Below, one piece after another: positions 46,993 to 55,164 of a stretch of DNA of 64,000 nucleotides (its first letter is position 1; each line of letters starts with the position of its first letter). The position numbers were made by a program, and so were the translations under genes. Under the pieces are notes generated by a model. That model worked only from the letters and a program-made list of their open reading frames with translations. It was not told the origin of the DNA and did no database searches. Location of the stretch: the NCBI RefSeq assembly GCF_014697125.1, contig NZ_JACJRG010000026.1, positions 1 to 64,000 on the forward strand. Direction: 5' to 3'. The stretch is from Anabaena minutissima FACHB-250. GTDB lineage: Bacteria > Cyanobacteriota > Cyanobacteriia > Cyanobacteriales > Nostocaceae.

Positions 46993-49161
46993 ATGTGTCC
47001 GATCGGTGTGCGTACCAGTCACTCAACTAATGCCCTAGAAACGGGTGTGGCCAAGCTTTGGCTATTGTTGGTAGGAGTGAATCAATACCAGGATCAGCAA
47101 ATACCTTGTTTGCGTTACCCTGCTGTAGATTGTCAGGGTTTGGGAGCAGCATTAGATGCAGCAACTCTGGGATTTCCCCAAAGAGAGTTAAAAATTTACC
47201 ACGATTTTGGTGAGCAGCCTTTATTAGAGAATGTGCGTGTCACCCTCAAAACAATGGCTGCTGCGACTAAACCGAGTGACACCATTCTGGTTTATTTTTC
47301 TGGACATGGGATACTTGACTCAATGAGTCAAGAGGTGGTGTTGTGTCTCCAAGATACTCAAAAAGACAACTTAATCAATACCGGGTTAAAGCTACAAGAA
47401 TTATTGCAATTGTTGGCAGATTGTGATGCTGGTCAACAATTAGTCTGGCTAGATGCTTGTCATAGTGGTAATTTGACATTTTTGGGAGCGAGAGGAGAAA
47501 TATCTCCGGAACTTAACCCTACGCCAGAATTAGTAGAAGTTTTGCGGCAACGTGCAGCCAAACAAAAGGGATTTTACGCTTTATTATCTTGCGATCGCAA
47601 TCAGCAATCTTGGGAATTTCCTCAGTTAGGACATGGTGTATTTACTTACTATTTAATTCGGGGATTGCGCGGTGAAGCCGCAGACTCCCAAGGTATCATC
47701 GCAGCTGATGGACTTTACCGCTATGTTTATCACCAGACTTTAGCTTACATAAATAAAGCTAATCAACAGTTACGTGTGATTAATCAGCTAAAAAAAGGTC
47801 GTGGCGAAAGTTCTATTCATTCCGAATATCCCTCCCAAACCCCCAAGCGCATTGTTGAAGGGGTGGGGGACGTAATTTTAGGTATCAAACCCAATTCTAA
47901 AGGATCAACAAGACATCCCCGACAAGCACTAATTGTAGAAGGACTCCCCAAAAGCAAAACAGCCTCAGCTTTACTCAACATTCTCAGCACGGCGGGGAGT
48001 TTTGCCACTAATTATTGGACTGTGCGGGGTGACAACGCCAGTTCAGATATTCACAAAGCTATCCAAAAGTGTTTGCTGTCAGAATCTTTTGCTGCATCAC
48101 CCCAAGATGTTGCAGTAGACAGCGCAACTGTATTTTTATATCTGCGAGGACAAATTCAGGAAACAGCCACAGGTGAAGCCGTATTAGTTTTAGCTGATGA
48201 TGTAACTATCAGTCGTTCCTGGTTGAGAAAACAATTACGTCGTTGCAGTTCCCAACAGATTCTGATTTTAGATTGTCCTGGCCAAGCGGCGATCGCTGTA
48301 GCATCGGTGCGGGAGTGGGTAGAAGAATTGCAACTGGGAATAGAAACAGGCCAATGTTTAATTGCTTGTGCTACACCACCTGATAACCATGAACAATTTA
48401 CTGCTACTGTGTTGGCGATTCTCAATCAAGCGACTCCACCCTTGGGACTAACAGCAGCCGGATTAATCACCCAATTACAACTAGATTTAGCAGCCACCGA
48501 CAATCAACTATATTTCTGGTTATCTGGTTCTCAGGGAATCATTGAAGTTTTACCAGAAAATACCTTGGTAGTCAGTGCGAGTGCTAACCAAAATGATGAA
48601 GATATAGATGATTTAAGTTCCTCTGTTGGTATAGATTACACACTACTACAAGACTTATTAAAAGTTGGGAGATGGTTAGAGGCGGATGGGGAAACCACAA
48701 ACCTCATGCTGAAGGTTGCCAATAGAGAACAACAACGCCACTTAGACTTAGAAAGTGTAGTCAATTTTCCTCGTACTGACTTATATACTATTGACAGACT
48801 TTGGGTGAAATATAGTCAAGGACGCTTTGGTTTCAGTGTTCAACAACGCATCTGGCAAAGCATTAAAGGAACTGCGGCGACTGATCCCCTAATGGCTTTG
48901 ATGATTGGGAATGAACAAGCCGCCGCCGCCGAAACCTGCATTGATTTTGGTAATCGTGTCGGGTGGCGGTGGAAAGATGCTTGGGTGAATTATCCAGAAC
49001 TCATCCCCGACGACAGCGCACCCGCAGGATATCTACCATATTTCGGCTTTTTTGAGCAGGTTTGGCGAGTCAAAGTTTTAGGTATTTGGGAATGGCACAG
49101 TGCGATCGCTACAGCATCTTGGTGGCGATTGTGTGAAGCTTTATTCGTTAGCTTAAACTAG
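46993..49161 (+). CDS. Caspase-like (orthocaspase) - GUN4 fusion protein
   Basis: 722 residues. Residues of about 20-270 are a C14 caspase-like domain with His105 in YFSGHG and Cys156 in LDACHSG. A central region (about 300-530) with a second alpha/beta, caspase-like or AAA-associated feel is not assigned. Residues of about 547-690 are a GUN4 domain (YTLLQDLLKVGRWLEAD, LYTIDRLWVKYSQGRFGFSV, VGWRWKDAW, LPYFG), which binds porphyrins such as protoporphyrin IX and Mg-protoporphyrin and regulates magnesium chelatase in its free form. The combination suggests proteolysis linked to tetrapyrrole state; this is inference. Tail-to-tail overlap of 14 bp with the NDH-2 gene. Confidence 0.88.
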   Translation: MCPIGVRTSHSTNALETGVAKLWLLLVGVNQYQDQQIPCLRYPAVDCQGLGAALDAATLGFPQRELKIYHDFGEQPLLENVRVTLKTMAAATKPSDTILVYFSGHGILDSMSQEVVLCLQDTQKDNLINTGLKLQELLQLLADCDAGQQLVWLDACHSGNLTFLGARGEISPELNPTPELVEVLRQRAAKQKGFYALLSCDRNQQSWEFPQLGHGVFTYYLIRGLRGEAADSQGIIAADGLYRYVYHQTLAYINKANQQLRVINQLKKGRGESSIHSEYPSQTPKRIVEGVGDVILGIKPNSKGSTRHPRQALIVEGLPKSKTASALLNILSTAGSFATNYWTVRGDNASSDIHKAIQKCLLSESFAASPQDVAVDSATVFLYLRGQIQETATGEAVLVLADDVTISRSWLRKQLRRCSSQQILILDCPGQAAIAVASVREWVEELQLGIETGQCLIACATPPDNHEQFTATVLAILNQATPPLGLTAAGLITQLQLDLAATDNQLYFWLSGSQGIIEVLPENTLVVSASANQNDEDIDDLSSSVGIDYTLLQDLLKVGRWLEADGETTNLMLKVANREQQRHLDLESVVNFPRTDLYTIDRLWVKYSQGRFGFSVQQRIWQSIKGTAATDPLMALMIGNEQAAAAETCIDFGNRVGWRWKDAWVNYPELIPDDSAPAGYLPYFGFFEQVWRVKVLGIWEWHSAIATASWWRLCEALFVSLN

Positions 49162-50473
49162 TGTTAACAGTTTTTGGTTCTACAAAAGCTGCTCGACCTG
49201 TAATTAATCTAGAGCGACGATTACGAGTGATATAATTCCAAGCCCACTGAAATACTACTAGTAATTTCGTATCAAACTCGATTAAGAAGTAGATGTGAAT
49301 TAATAGCCAAAATACCCAAGCAACGAAACCTTGAAGTTTGATTAAGCCTAAATCTACAACAGCTAAATTTTGCCCAATCATCGCCAAACTACCTACGTCG
49401 TTGTAACGAAATTGTGGCAAAGTATGACCTTTAAGCCGTCGTTTAATGAGTTTAGCTACATACTCTCCTTGTTGTGTGGCTACGGGTGCAACACCAGGTA
49501 AGGGTTTACCATTTTGATGGGAAAAGTTGCCTAAATCTCCCACTACAAAAATGTTTTTATAATCCCTAATAGTCAAGTCTGGTTCTACAATCACACGTCC
49601 GGCGTGATCGCACTCTACACCTGTACGATCTGCTAGGACTTGTCCCATTGGTGAAGCTTTGACACCTGCTGCCCACAATATAGTTTTTGAGGGAATTTCT
49701 TTTACTTCATCGCCTTTCTTGAAAGTAACGATGTCATTTTCAATATTTGTCACCCGCGTTTTAGTTTGGATTACCGCACCCAACTTTTCTAACGATTCTG
49801 CTGCTACTTGCGATAACTCTGGCGCAATGTGTGGGAGGATGCGATCGCCCCCTTGCAATAGTAAAATTTTTGTTTCTGAGGTGTCGATGCTGCGGAAATC
49901 TTCTTTGAGGGTTTTGTATGCCAATTCGGCGATCGCACCAGCTAATTCTACACCAGTTGGGCCACCCCCTACAATCACAAAAGTCAACCAAGCACGGCGT
50001 TTTTCGGGGTCATTTTCGCTTTCTGCTGCTTCAAATGCACCAAATATCCGGCGACGCATTTCTATCGCATCTTCAACAGTTTTCAAGCCAGGCGCAACGT
50101 CTTTCCAGTGATCTTTGCCAAAATAAGAATGGTTAGCACCTGTGGCAACAATTAATGTATCATATGGTACTACTTTATCATCCAAAATAACTTGTTGCGC
50201 TTTGGGATTAATATCCTTTACTTCTCCCAGTAACACTTGTGTATTCTTGCTTTTGCTGAATACAGCTCGTAATGGTGAGGAAATGTCACCAGGTGATAGC
50301 GTACCTGTCGCAACTTGATATAAAAGCGGCTGAAATAGGTGAAAGTTGCGTTTATCGATCAGAGTAATGCTGACATTCGCTCTACCAAGAGTCTTTGCTG
50401 TATACAGTCCACCAAAGCCACCACCAATGATTACAACCTGATGTGGTGCATTCTTCTCAAGTGAAACTACCAT
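49148..50473 (-). CDS. Type II NADH dehydrogenase (NDH-2)
   Basis: 441 residues. FAD-binding VVIIGGGFGGLYTAK near the N-terminus, FHLFQPLLYQVATG, the NAD(P)H site FVIVGGGPTGVELAGAIAE, and the flavin motif NIFVVGDLGNF. A C-terminal hydrophobic segment (FVAWVFWLLIHIYFLIEF) anchors it to the membrane. It transfers electrons from NADH to quinone without pumping protons. Starts at ATG 50473 and overlaps the convergent caspase-GUN4 gene by 14 bp at the 3' end. Confidence 0.94.
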   Translation of the reverse strand: MVVSLEKNAPHQVVIIGGGFGGLYTAKTLGRANVSITLIDKRNFHLFQPLLYQVATGTLSPGDISSPLRAVFSKSKNTQVLLGEVKDINPKAQQVILDDKVVPYDTLIVATGANHSYFGKDHWKDVAPGLKTVEDAIEMRRRIFGAFEAAESENDPEKRRAWLTFVIVGGGPTGVELAGAIAELAYKTLKEDFRSIDTSETKILLLQGGDRILPHIAPELSQVAAESLEKLGAVIQTKTRVTNIENDIVTFKKGDEVKEIPSKTILWAAGVKASPMGQVLADRTGVECDHAGRVIVEPDLTIRDYKNIFVVGDLGNFSHQNGKPLPGVAPVATQQGEYVAKLIKRRLKGHTLPQFRYNDVGSLAMIGQNLAVVDLGLIKLQGFVAWVFWLLIHIYFLIEFDTKLLVVFQWAWNYITRNRRSRLITGRAAFVEPKTVNTSLS

Positions 50474-50582
50474 AAAACATATTTCCTTTTGTTAAGAGGG
50501 TTGTAACTTTTCTTAACAAAGATGTAGCAGAATTATGATGTAGCTTGCCGTTTATTTAGAACAATTGAAAAAATAATGAAAG

Positions 50583-50716
50583 TAATGAAGAGTGCTGAGT
50601 GATGAGTGCTGAGTAATGAGTGATGTTAGCGGTAGCGCGGCGTTTAGCCGGTGATGAGTGCTGAGTAATGAAGAGTGCTGAGTGCTGAGTAATGAGTAAT
50701 GAATGAGTGCTGAGTT
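50583..50716. repeat. Short tandem repeats (GAGTGCTGAGTAATGA type)
   Basis: At least five copies of GAGTGCTGAGT, spaced by AATGA or GATGA, of the kind found between Nostoc genes. An inverse copy (CAGCACTCAGCACT) lies near 50838. The region upstream of the NDH-2 gene otherwise holds no gene. Confidence 0.8.
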
Positions 50717-50760
50717 GAAAGACCACCCACTTTCTTGGGGGTATAACCCCTAGTGTAATA

Positions 50761-50794
50761 GTGCTGTAAAGCCCTGCGGGCATAGCTGCGCTTA
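50761..50794. repeat. 34-bp repeat, copy 1 (inverted copy at 52688-52721)
   Basis: The 34 bases starting GTGCTGTAAAGCCCTGCGGG occur again in exact inverse orientation at 52688-52721. A diverged third copy lies at 54124-54160. The pair flanks the genes at 50933-51733 and 51737-52507. Confidence 0.85.
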
Positions 50795-50932
50795 GTGCGG
50801 AAGCGGGGGGTTGAGCAGCGTACTCTTTTTCTTCCTCAGCACTCAGCACTATGATCAAAGTTAGCTAGTTTGCAATATGTGGTATAATCATAGGCTTTTT
50901 GAAAATCAATACAGACATAGTGTAGGGCGACA

Positions 50933-51733
50933 ATGCAAAAACTCCTTTTTTATAATAGAGATAGCTTCAAAGCGCAGGCACTATTCCTTGGGAAGAAGAT
51001 TAACCTACAAAGTTTAGAGAATTACGTTTGTTTGGCAACAATGCCATTAATAGTTACAGTAGGTGAACACGGCTGTGCAGTGCTACTGGGCTATGGAGCA
51101 GTTGTTCTGTTTAACCTTGAGCCTGCGGAAAAGGTAGCCTTTTTGAGCAAACTATCCTCACAAGTTAGTGACTCTTTTACCGACCCCGAAAAAGAAGAAG
51201 TAGAAGTGCATCTCAATATTGTGGAAAGTGAGCGAGTTAAGGAAGGAAAAATTTTCCTCCATGAATTTAGTGTAGAACGTTTACAAATAGTGGCTGATAT
51301 TCTTGCTAAAAGTGTTGTTCTTTCTCATTATGAAACAAGCCTAGCAACTGTATTTGATCAAATTGAACCTTTTGCAGCTAGTCTTCAGAGTGACAACAGG
51401 AGTAAACGCAAGAGTCGGGAATTATTGCGTCAACTTGGGACTACCCTGTTAGTTCAACATAAGATTGTGGGTCGAGTAGAGATTATCGATAAGCCAGAGT
51501 TGCTGTGGGAGTCCCCACAACTAGAAAATTTATATCTGCGTTTAGAGGATGAATACGAAATCCGTGAGCGTCACAATGCCTTAGAACGAAAACTAGAGCT
51601 AATTTCCCAAACTGCACAAACCGTGCTGGAGTTTATGCAGCATAGCAGTAGCCAGCGAGTAGAGTGGTATGTGGTGATTCTGATTGTGGTGGAGATTCTG
51701 CTGTCACTTTACGACATCATTTTCAAAGGCTAA
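50933..51733 (+). CDS. RMD1/DUF155 family membrane-anchored protein
   Basis: 266 residues. Central DUF155 landmarks are LLGYGAVVLFNL, LSHYETSL and WESPQLENLYLRLEDEYEIRERHNALERKLELI, and a single C-terminal membrane helix (about 243-262) ends the protein. Eukaryotic relatives (RMD1, RMD8) are mitochondrial or organellar proteins of poorly known role. Bacterial members are uncharacterised. Its stop is 3 bases from the convergent MBL-fold gene. Confidence 0.85.
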   Translation: MQKLLFYNRDSFKAQALFLGKKINLQSLENYVCLATMPLIVTVGEHGCAVLLGYGAVVLFNLEPAEKVAFLSKLSSQVSDSFTDPEKEEVEVHLNIVESERVKEGKIFLHEFSVERLQIVADILAKSVVLSHYETSLATVFDQIEPFAASLQSDNRSKRKSRELLRQLGTTLLVQHKIVGRVEIIDKPELLWESPQLENLYLRLEDEYEIRERHNALERKLELISQTAQTVLEFMQHSSSQRVEWYVVILIVVEILLSLYDIIFKG

Positions 51734-51736
51734 CAC

Positions 51737-52507
51737 TTAGTGGCGTTTTTGTAATGGTAATTCCAAGCGATCGCCTGGGCGTGGTTCAATGATCTGAGTC
51801 GAGAGTTGCTGTTTTGCTAACTGCGATCGCATTTCATCCCCACTTCCCACAGCCTTGAGAAACTTCACCAGCAATCCCTCATACATCACATCACCAGGGG
51901 ATGCGGTAGGAAGCATAACTTGCGGTTGCAACCACTCTGCTACTTCTAAAGCCTTCTGTTGTCCTCTAATAATCGCCCCCACCACAGGCAAACTTAAATC
52001 AGTTATGGGGGTAATAACTACATCTATAGGTGCAAACTGTTTCAATTGGGGAGAATGATAGCCGTGAGGCTCATAGTAAAGCTTCAACCCCGTTGCTAGC
52101 TCTTGGAAAACATAACCATTTTCTATTAACGTTGGGCCAATTGGAGAACCAGGAACAGCAGTAATTTCCACTTGCTGATTTAAATTGTTAGTTTCCCCAT
52201 GCGCCAGAGTTGTCACAGCAGTATAACCCAACTCCCGCACCACCTTCGCCCCATTAGGAGAAGCCACCACCGGAATATTTCGGTCAAGTTGCTTCAGTGT
52301 TGGTGGGTGAGCATGGTCTTCCAAACCTTGGGACAACACAATTAAATCAATATTGTCTGGGATAGGACGTTCTTGAGTCCGTGAACCTTTGAATAGCCAA
52401 TCTACGTTAGCAAAGGTTAGCGAACCAACCAACCAAGGATCTATAAGTATTCTTTGTTGACCGATTTCCAGTAGCCAACTGTTGCTGTCTAACCAAGTTA
52501 AATACAT
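51737..52507 (-). CDS. MBL-fold (metallo-beta-lactamase-like) protein
   Basis: 256 residues from ATG 52507. It has the strand DSNSWLLEIGQQRILIDPW and LSQGLEDHAHPPTL at the position of the HxHxDH metal motif, where the first His is replaced (SQGLEDHAH), so metal binding may be partial. Late YYEPHGYHS and VMLPTAS segments fit the UlaG-like/UPF0173-like branch. Soluble, no signal peptide. Reaction unknown, probably hydrolytic. Confidence 0.8.
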   Translation of the reverse strand: MYLTWLDSNSWLLEIGQQRILIDPWLVGSLTFANVDWLFKGSRTQERPIPDNIDLIVLSQGLEDHAHPPTLKQLDRNIPVVASPNGAKVVRELGYTAVTTLAHGETNNLNQQVEITAVPGSPIGPTLIENGYVFQELATGLKLYYEPHGYHSPQLKQFAPIDVVITPITDLSLPVVGAIIRGQQKALEVAEWLQPQVMLPTASPGDVMYEGLLVKFLKAVGSGDEMRSQLAKQQLSTQIIEPRPGDRLELPLQKRH

Positions 52508-52687
52508 AGTCACAGATTCAAGATAACACCTGCCTTTATTGTGACATTATCGGGAATTGGGAATTGGAAATTGGGCAATTCAATGAGTGGATTTTGGATT
52601 GATGATTTTGGATTGGGATTTAATCTAAAATCTAAAATCTAAAATTCTTTTCCCACTCAGTACAGGCTAAACGCCTTGCTACCGCTC

Positions 52688-52721
52688 TAAGCGCAGCTAT
52701 GCCCGCAGGGCTTTACAGCAC
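52688..52721. repeat. 34-bp repeat, copy 2 (inverse of 50761-50794)
   Basis: Exact inverse of the copy at 50761-50794. It lies immediately before the modA stop codon region, so it is close enough to affect the modA mRNA 3' end. Confidence 0.85.
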
Positions 52722-52723
52722 TT

Positions 52724-53521
52724 TCAAGGGAGAATAAACCCGTACTTACCCATTACAGCCTTAACTTGATTGTCAGTAGTTAAAAACTGAACAAACTCCT
52801 TAGCCGCATTAGAGTTTTTACTACTTTTGACCACAGCTAACGGATAAATAATCGGCGAATGGTATTTTTCATCAGCAGCCACTACAACCTTTACTTTGTC
52901 AGAAATCTTAGCATCGGTTGAGTAAACTAGACCTGCATCCGCATTGCCACTTTCTACCACAGCTAAGACCTGACGCACATTATTGCCATAAACTAATTTT
53001 GGCTGAATCTGTGGTAATAACTTGAGCTTTTGCAACACTTGTTCAGCGTATTGTCCTGCGGGTACGCTCCTCGGTTCACCCATCGCCACCCGCTTGATAT
53101 TGGCATCTCTCAAATTATAGAAGCTAGTAACGCCAGTCTTGTTTTTCGGCACAACCAAGACTAGGCGATTCTTTGCTAGGATAGCTCGTGTACCTGGAAG
53201 TAACAACCCTTTCTGCTCTAAAGCATCTATTTGTCTTTTAGCCGCAGAAATAAACACATCTGCTGGCGCACCCTGTTCAATCTGTTGCTGCAAAGCACCA
53301 GACGCACCAAAGTTATAACTAAGGTTGATATTAGGGTTACTCTTTTGATAAAGAGGTTTAATTTCTTCTAGTGCATCTTTCATACTGGCAGCCGCAGATA
53401 CCAGTAGATTGACATTAGATTGCGCTACTACAGGGGAGGGTGTCATAAAAGGCCAGCCAACCGCTATCAAACAGCTAGCAACTGCCGCACCAAGAAAAGC
53501 AATAATTTGTCTTCGTTTCAT
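52724..53521 (-). CDS. modA: Molybdate ABC transporter substrate-binding protein ModA
   Basis: 265 residues from ATG 53521 (MKRRQ...), which begins with a basic signal peptide ending near PVVAQS; a longer frame to 53590 is less likely. Motifs SAAASMKDALEEI, FGASGALQQQIEQGAPADVFIS, PRSVPAGQYAEQ and YGNNVRQVLAVVESGNADAGLVY are typical ModA. It captures molybdate (or tungstate) in the periplasm and passes it to ModBC, here encoded at 55165. It is divergent from the RHH-Mop regulator gene. Confidence 0.93.
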   Translation of the reverse strand: MKRRQIIAFLGAAVASCLIAVGWPFMTPSPVVAQSNVNLLVSAAASMKDALEEIKPLYQKSNPNINLSYNFGASGALQQQIEQGAPADVFISAAKRQIDALEQKGLLLPGTRAILAKNRLVLVVPKNKTGVTSFYNLRDANIKRVAMGEPRSVPAGQYAEQVLQKLKLLPQIQPKLVYGNNVRQVLAVVESGNADAGLVYSTDAKISDKVKVVVAADEKYHSPIIYPLAVVKSSKNSNAAKEFVQFLTTDNQVKAVMGKYGFILP

Positions 53522-53583
53522 AGGAAAATCAGGTTTAGATAGAATTAAGGCTTGGTAGGATCGTACCTGTATAAATTCGATAC

Positions 53584-53602
53584 TTACCAACTAAATTGGT
53601 AA
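53584..53602. promoter_or_regulatory. Palindrome between modA and the RHH-Mop gene
   Basis: TTACCAA-CTAAA-TTGGTAA, a perfect 7-bp inverted repeat 5 bases before ATG 53607 and 62 bases from the modA start. Its ACCAACT core recurs in the palindrome upstream of modBC (55021-55052). Candidate operator for the regulator encoded beside it. Confidence 0.5.
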
Positions 53603-53606
53603 CATT

Positions 53607-54053
53607 ATGCCACGAAAAGAACAAGGATGGATCACTTTTCAAACATCGGAAGACGAGCGCAAACTTTTAGAAGACTTCTGTCAGCAGTCTCAGCGCACGA
53701 AAACTGAGATATTGCGGGAACTTGTGCGTGGTCTTCATCAGCAACCCGCACCATCAAAATCATTACCAACCACAGAGGAAGACAAGGTAGAAAAAAAAGA
53801 TACTCAGAATTTGGAATTAGAAGTTAATGCTCCTAAAAAACTCTTAAAAGTTAGCTCCCGCAATATTCTTAAGGGTGTGGTGAAAAAAGTTGTCCCTGGT
53901 GCTGTGAATAGTGAAGTGACTCTAGAGATTGTTCACAGAGTAGAGTTAACCTCTATTATTACCAGAATGTCAGCTGAAGAATTAGAACTGGTTGAAGGTG
54001 TAGAAGCCTATGCAGTAATTAAATCAAATGATATTGTAATTGCCAGAGAATAA
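53607..54053 (+). CDS. RHH-Mop fusion, putative molybdate-responsive regulator
   Basis: 148 residues. Residues of about 6-48 (WITFQTSEDERKLLEDFCQQ, TKTEILRELVRGL) look like a ribbon-helix-helix DNA-binding module. Residues of about 78-148 (KVSSRNILKGVVKKVVPGAV, then SIITRMSAEELELVEG, YAVIKSNDIVIA) form a Mop/TOBE domain, which binds molybdate in ModE, ModC and molbindins. The gene is divergent from modA and in the same region as modBC. It could replace the winged-helix ModE as the molybdate sensor here. Regulation is inferred from domains and position. Confidence 0.75.
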   Translation: MPRKEQGWITFQTSEDERKLLEDFCQQSQRTKTEILRELVRGLHQQPAPSKSLPTTEEDKVEKKDTQNLELEVNAPKKLLKVSSRNILKGVVKKVVPGAVNSEVTLEIVHRVELTSIITRMSAEELELVEGVEAYAVIKSNDIVIARE

Positions 54054-54060
54054 AGGAAAA

Positions 54061-54102
54061 GTTAAAAGTGCTGTACCCTACCAAGCTAACAGCACTTTTA
54101 AC
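54061..54102 (+). terminator. Hairpin after the RHH-Mop gene
   Basis: Perfect 14-bp stem GTTAAAAGTGCTGT / ACAGCACTTTTAAC with a 14-nt loop, 8 bases after the stop codon. Good terminator candidate. Confidence 0.6.
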
Positions 54103-54123
54103 TTCACCGTGTTTACGAATTAC

Positions 54124-54176
54124 GTAAAGCCTGCGGCACAGCTGCGCTTAGAGCGTAGCGGGGCGGAGCATCGTTA
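54124..54176. repeat. Diverged copy of the 34-bp repeat plus GGCGGAGCATCGTTAT
   Basis: GTAAAGCCTGCGGCACAGCTGCGCTTAGAGCG resembles the 34-bp repeat at 50761. The following GGCGGAGCATCGTTAT also occurs near 18235. A 62-codon frame across it (54040-54228) is not a gene. Confidence 0.6.
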
Positions 54177-54204
54177 TGAATTACAAACTCTACCACCAAA
54201 CAAG

Positions 54205-54234
54205 AAATGCTCAAGCAGCATTGCTTAAGCATTT
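54205..54234 (-). terminator. Hairpin downstream of the RRM gene
   Basis: AAATGCTCAAGCA and TGCTTAAGCATTT pair with one mismatch around a GCAT loop, 31 bases beyond the minus-strand stop at 54266. Good terminator candidate. Confidence 0.6.
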
Positions 54235-54265
54235 ACTCAATTCAATTCAATTTATTCTATTGAAC

Positions 54266-54589
54266 TTAGTAACGGTTACGGTTGTAGCCACCACCACCGC
54301 CGCCGCCGCGATTACCACCGCCGCCACCACCAAATGAACCTCTGTCTTCTTTGGGTCTGGCCTTGTTCACTTTAAGATCACGACCCATCCATTCAGCACC
54401 GTCAAGAGCATCAATGGCTGCTGTTTCTTCAGCTTCAGATTCCATTTCTACAAAGGCAAAGCCACGTAAGCGACCTGTTTCGCGATCAGTAGGGATTTGA
54501 ACCCGCTTTACAGTCCCGTATTCTGCGAAAACAGCAGTGAGGGTATCTTGTGTCACTTCGTAAGAGAGATTGCCTACATAAATTGACAT
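54266..54589 (-). CDS. Cyanobacterial RNA-binding protein (RRM plus Gly-rich tail)
   Basis: 107 residues. RNP2 (IYVGNLS) and RNP1 (RGFAFVEM) of a single RRM are intact, followed by a Gly/Arg/Asn-rich tail typical of the Rbp family in cyanobacteria. These proteins bind RNA, and several are cold-induced through long 5' leaders. Here about 560 bases without a gene precede the start. Sits between two molybdate genes but is oriented opposite to both, so the link is probably chance. Confidence 0.93.
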   Translation of the reverse strand: MSIYVGNLSYEVTQDTLTAVFAEYGTVKRVQIPTDRETGRLRGFAFVEMESEAEETAAIDALDGAEWMGRDLKVNKARPKEDRGSFGGGGGGNRGGGGGGGYNRNRY

Positions 54590-55020
54590 TTATATGTCTC
54601 CAAAATCATCAGATCAGTTTGTAGAGATTTAGATTTCGGAGAGAGTCTGCAAATACCAAAAGGGAAAAGCCTGTCAATACTAAAAACAAACACTATAACC
54701 GAATGTAATTCTCAGAGCATATCCTAGCACATACAGTTTGTTATGAGGGAGAAACTTGAGAAAATGTTATATAAATACACATTAACACTGATATCTATAG
54801 AGAAATATGTAGTTAATAATACCGAATTATAACTTGTTTAGTATTATTTTAAACGAATGTTTGACCGCAAAGATAAAAAATATTTTCCATTCAGGTAAAC
54901 ATAAATCAAATCTTGTTTAGTAGTAAACGATTCATCGCTCAGAACTAGGATGAACAGAAATAAAGTCTTTACTACAAATAACAAACCAACTTTGCTGCAT
55001 TATTCAGTAAATTGTTGTGA
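54590..55020. other. Divergent region upstream of the RRM gene and modBC
   Basis: AT-rich, no gene. It should contain the leader of the minus-strand RRM gene and the promoter of modBC. An ACCAACTTT half-site occurs near 54987. Confidence 0.45.
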
Positions 55021-55052
55021 TATACCAACTTTATAGCAACAAAGTTGGTATA
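55021..55052. promoter_or_regulatory. Palindrome upstream of modBC
   Basis: TATACCAACTTT and AAAGTTGGTATA form a perfect 12-bp inverted repeat with an 8-nt loop, followed by TTTTTAA. It shares ACCAACT with the palindrome beside modA. It could be an operator, or a terminator for the upstream region because of the T-run. Confidence 0.45.
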
Positions 55053-55164
55053 TTTTTAATTATCAACAAATAGCCCTGCTGGATGAGGCTTTTTTGAGTA
55101 GCCAACACTAGACTCAATCACGCCCAAGCCAATACTTTCACATTAACTCTTGTCTAGAATTATC

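Noticed and set aside
50583..50716. GAGTGCTGAGT repeats as a CRISPR or origin
   Set aside because: Units are short, irregular and have no unique spacers; they fit ordinary cyanobacterial short tandem repeats.
54040..54228. 62-codon frame after the RHH-Mop gene
   Set aside because: It spans a hairpin and a dispersed repeat, and its product has no protein-like features.
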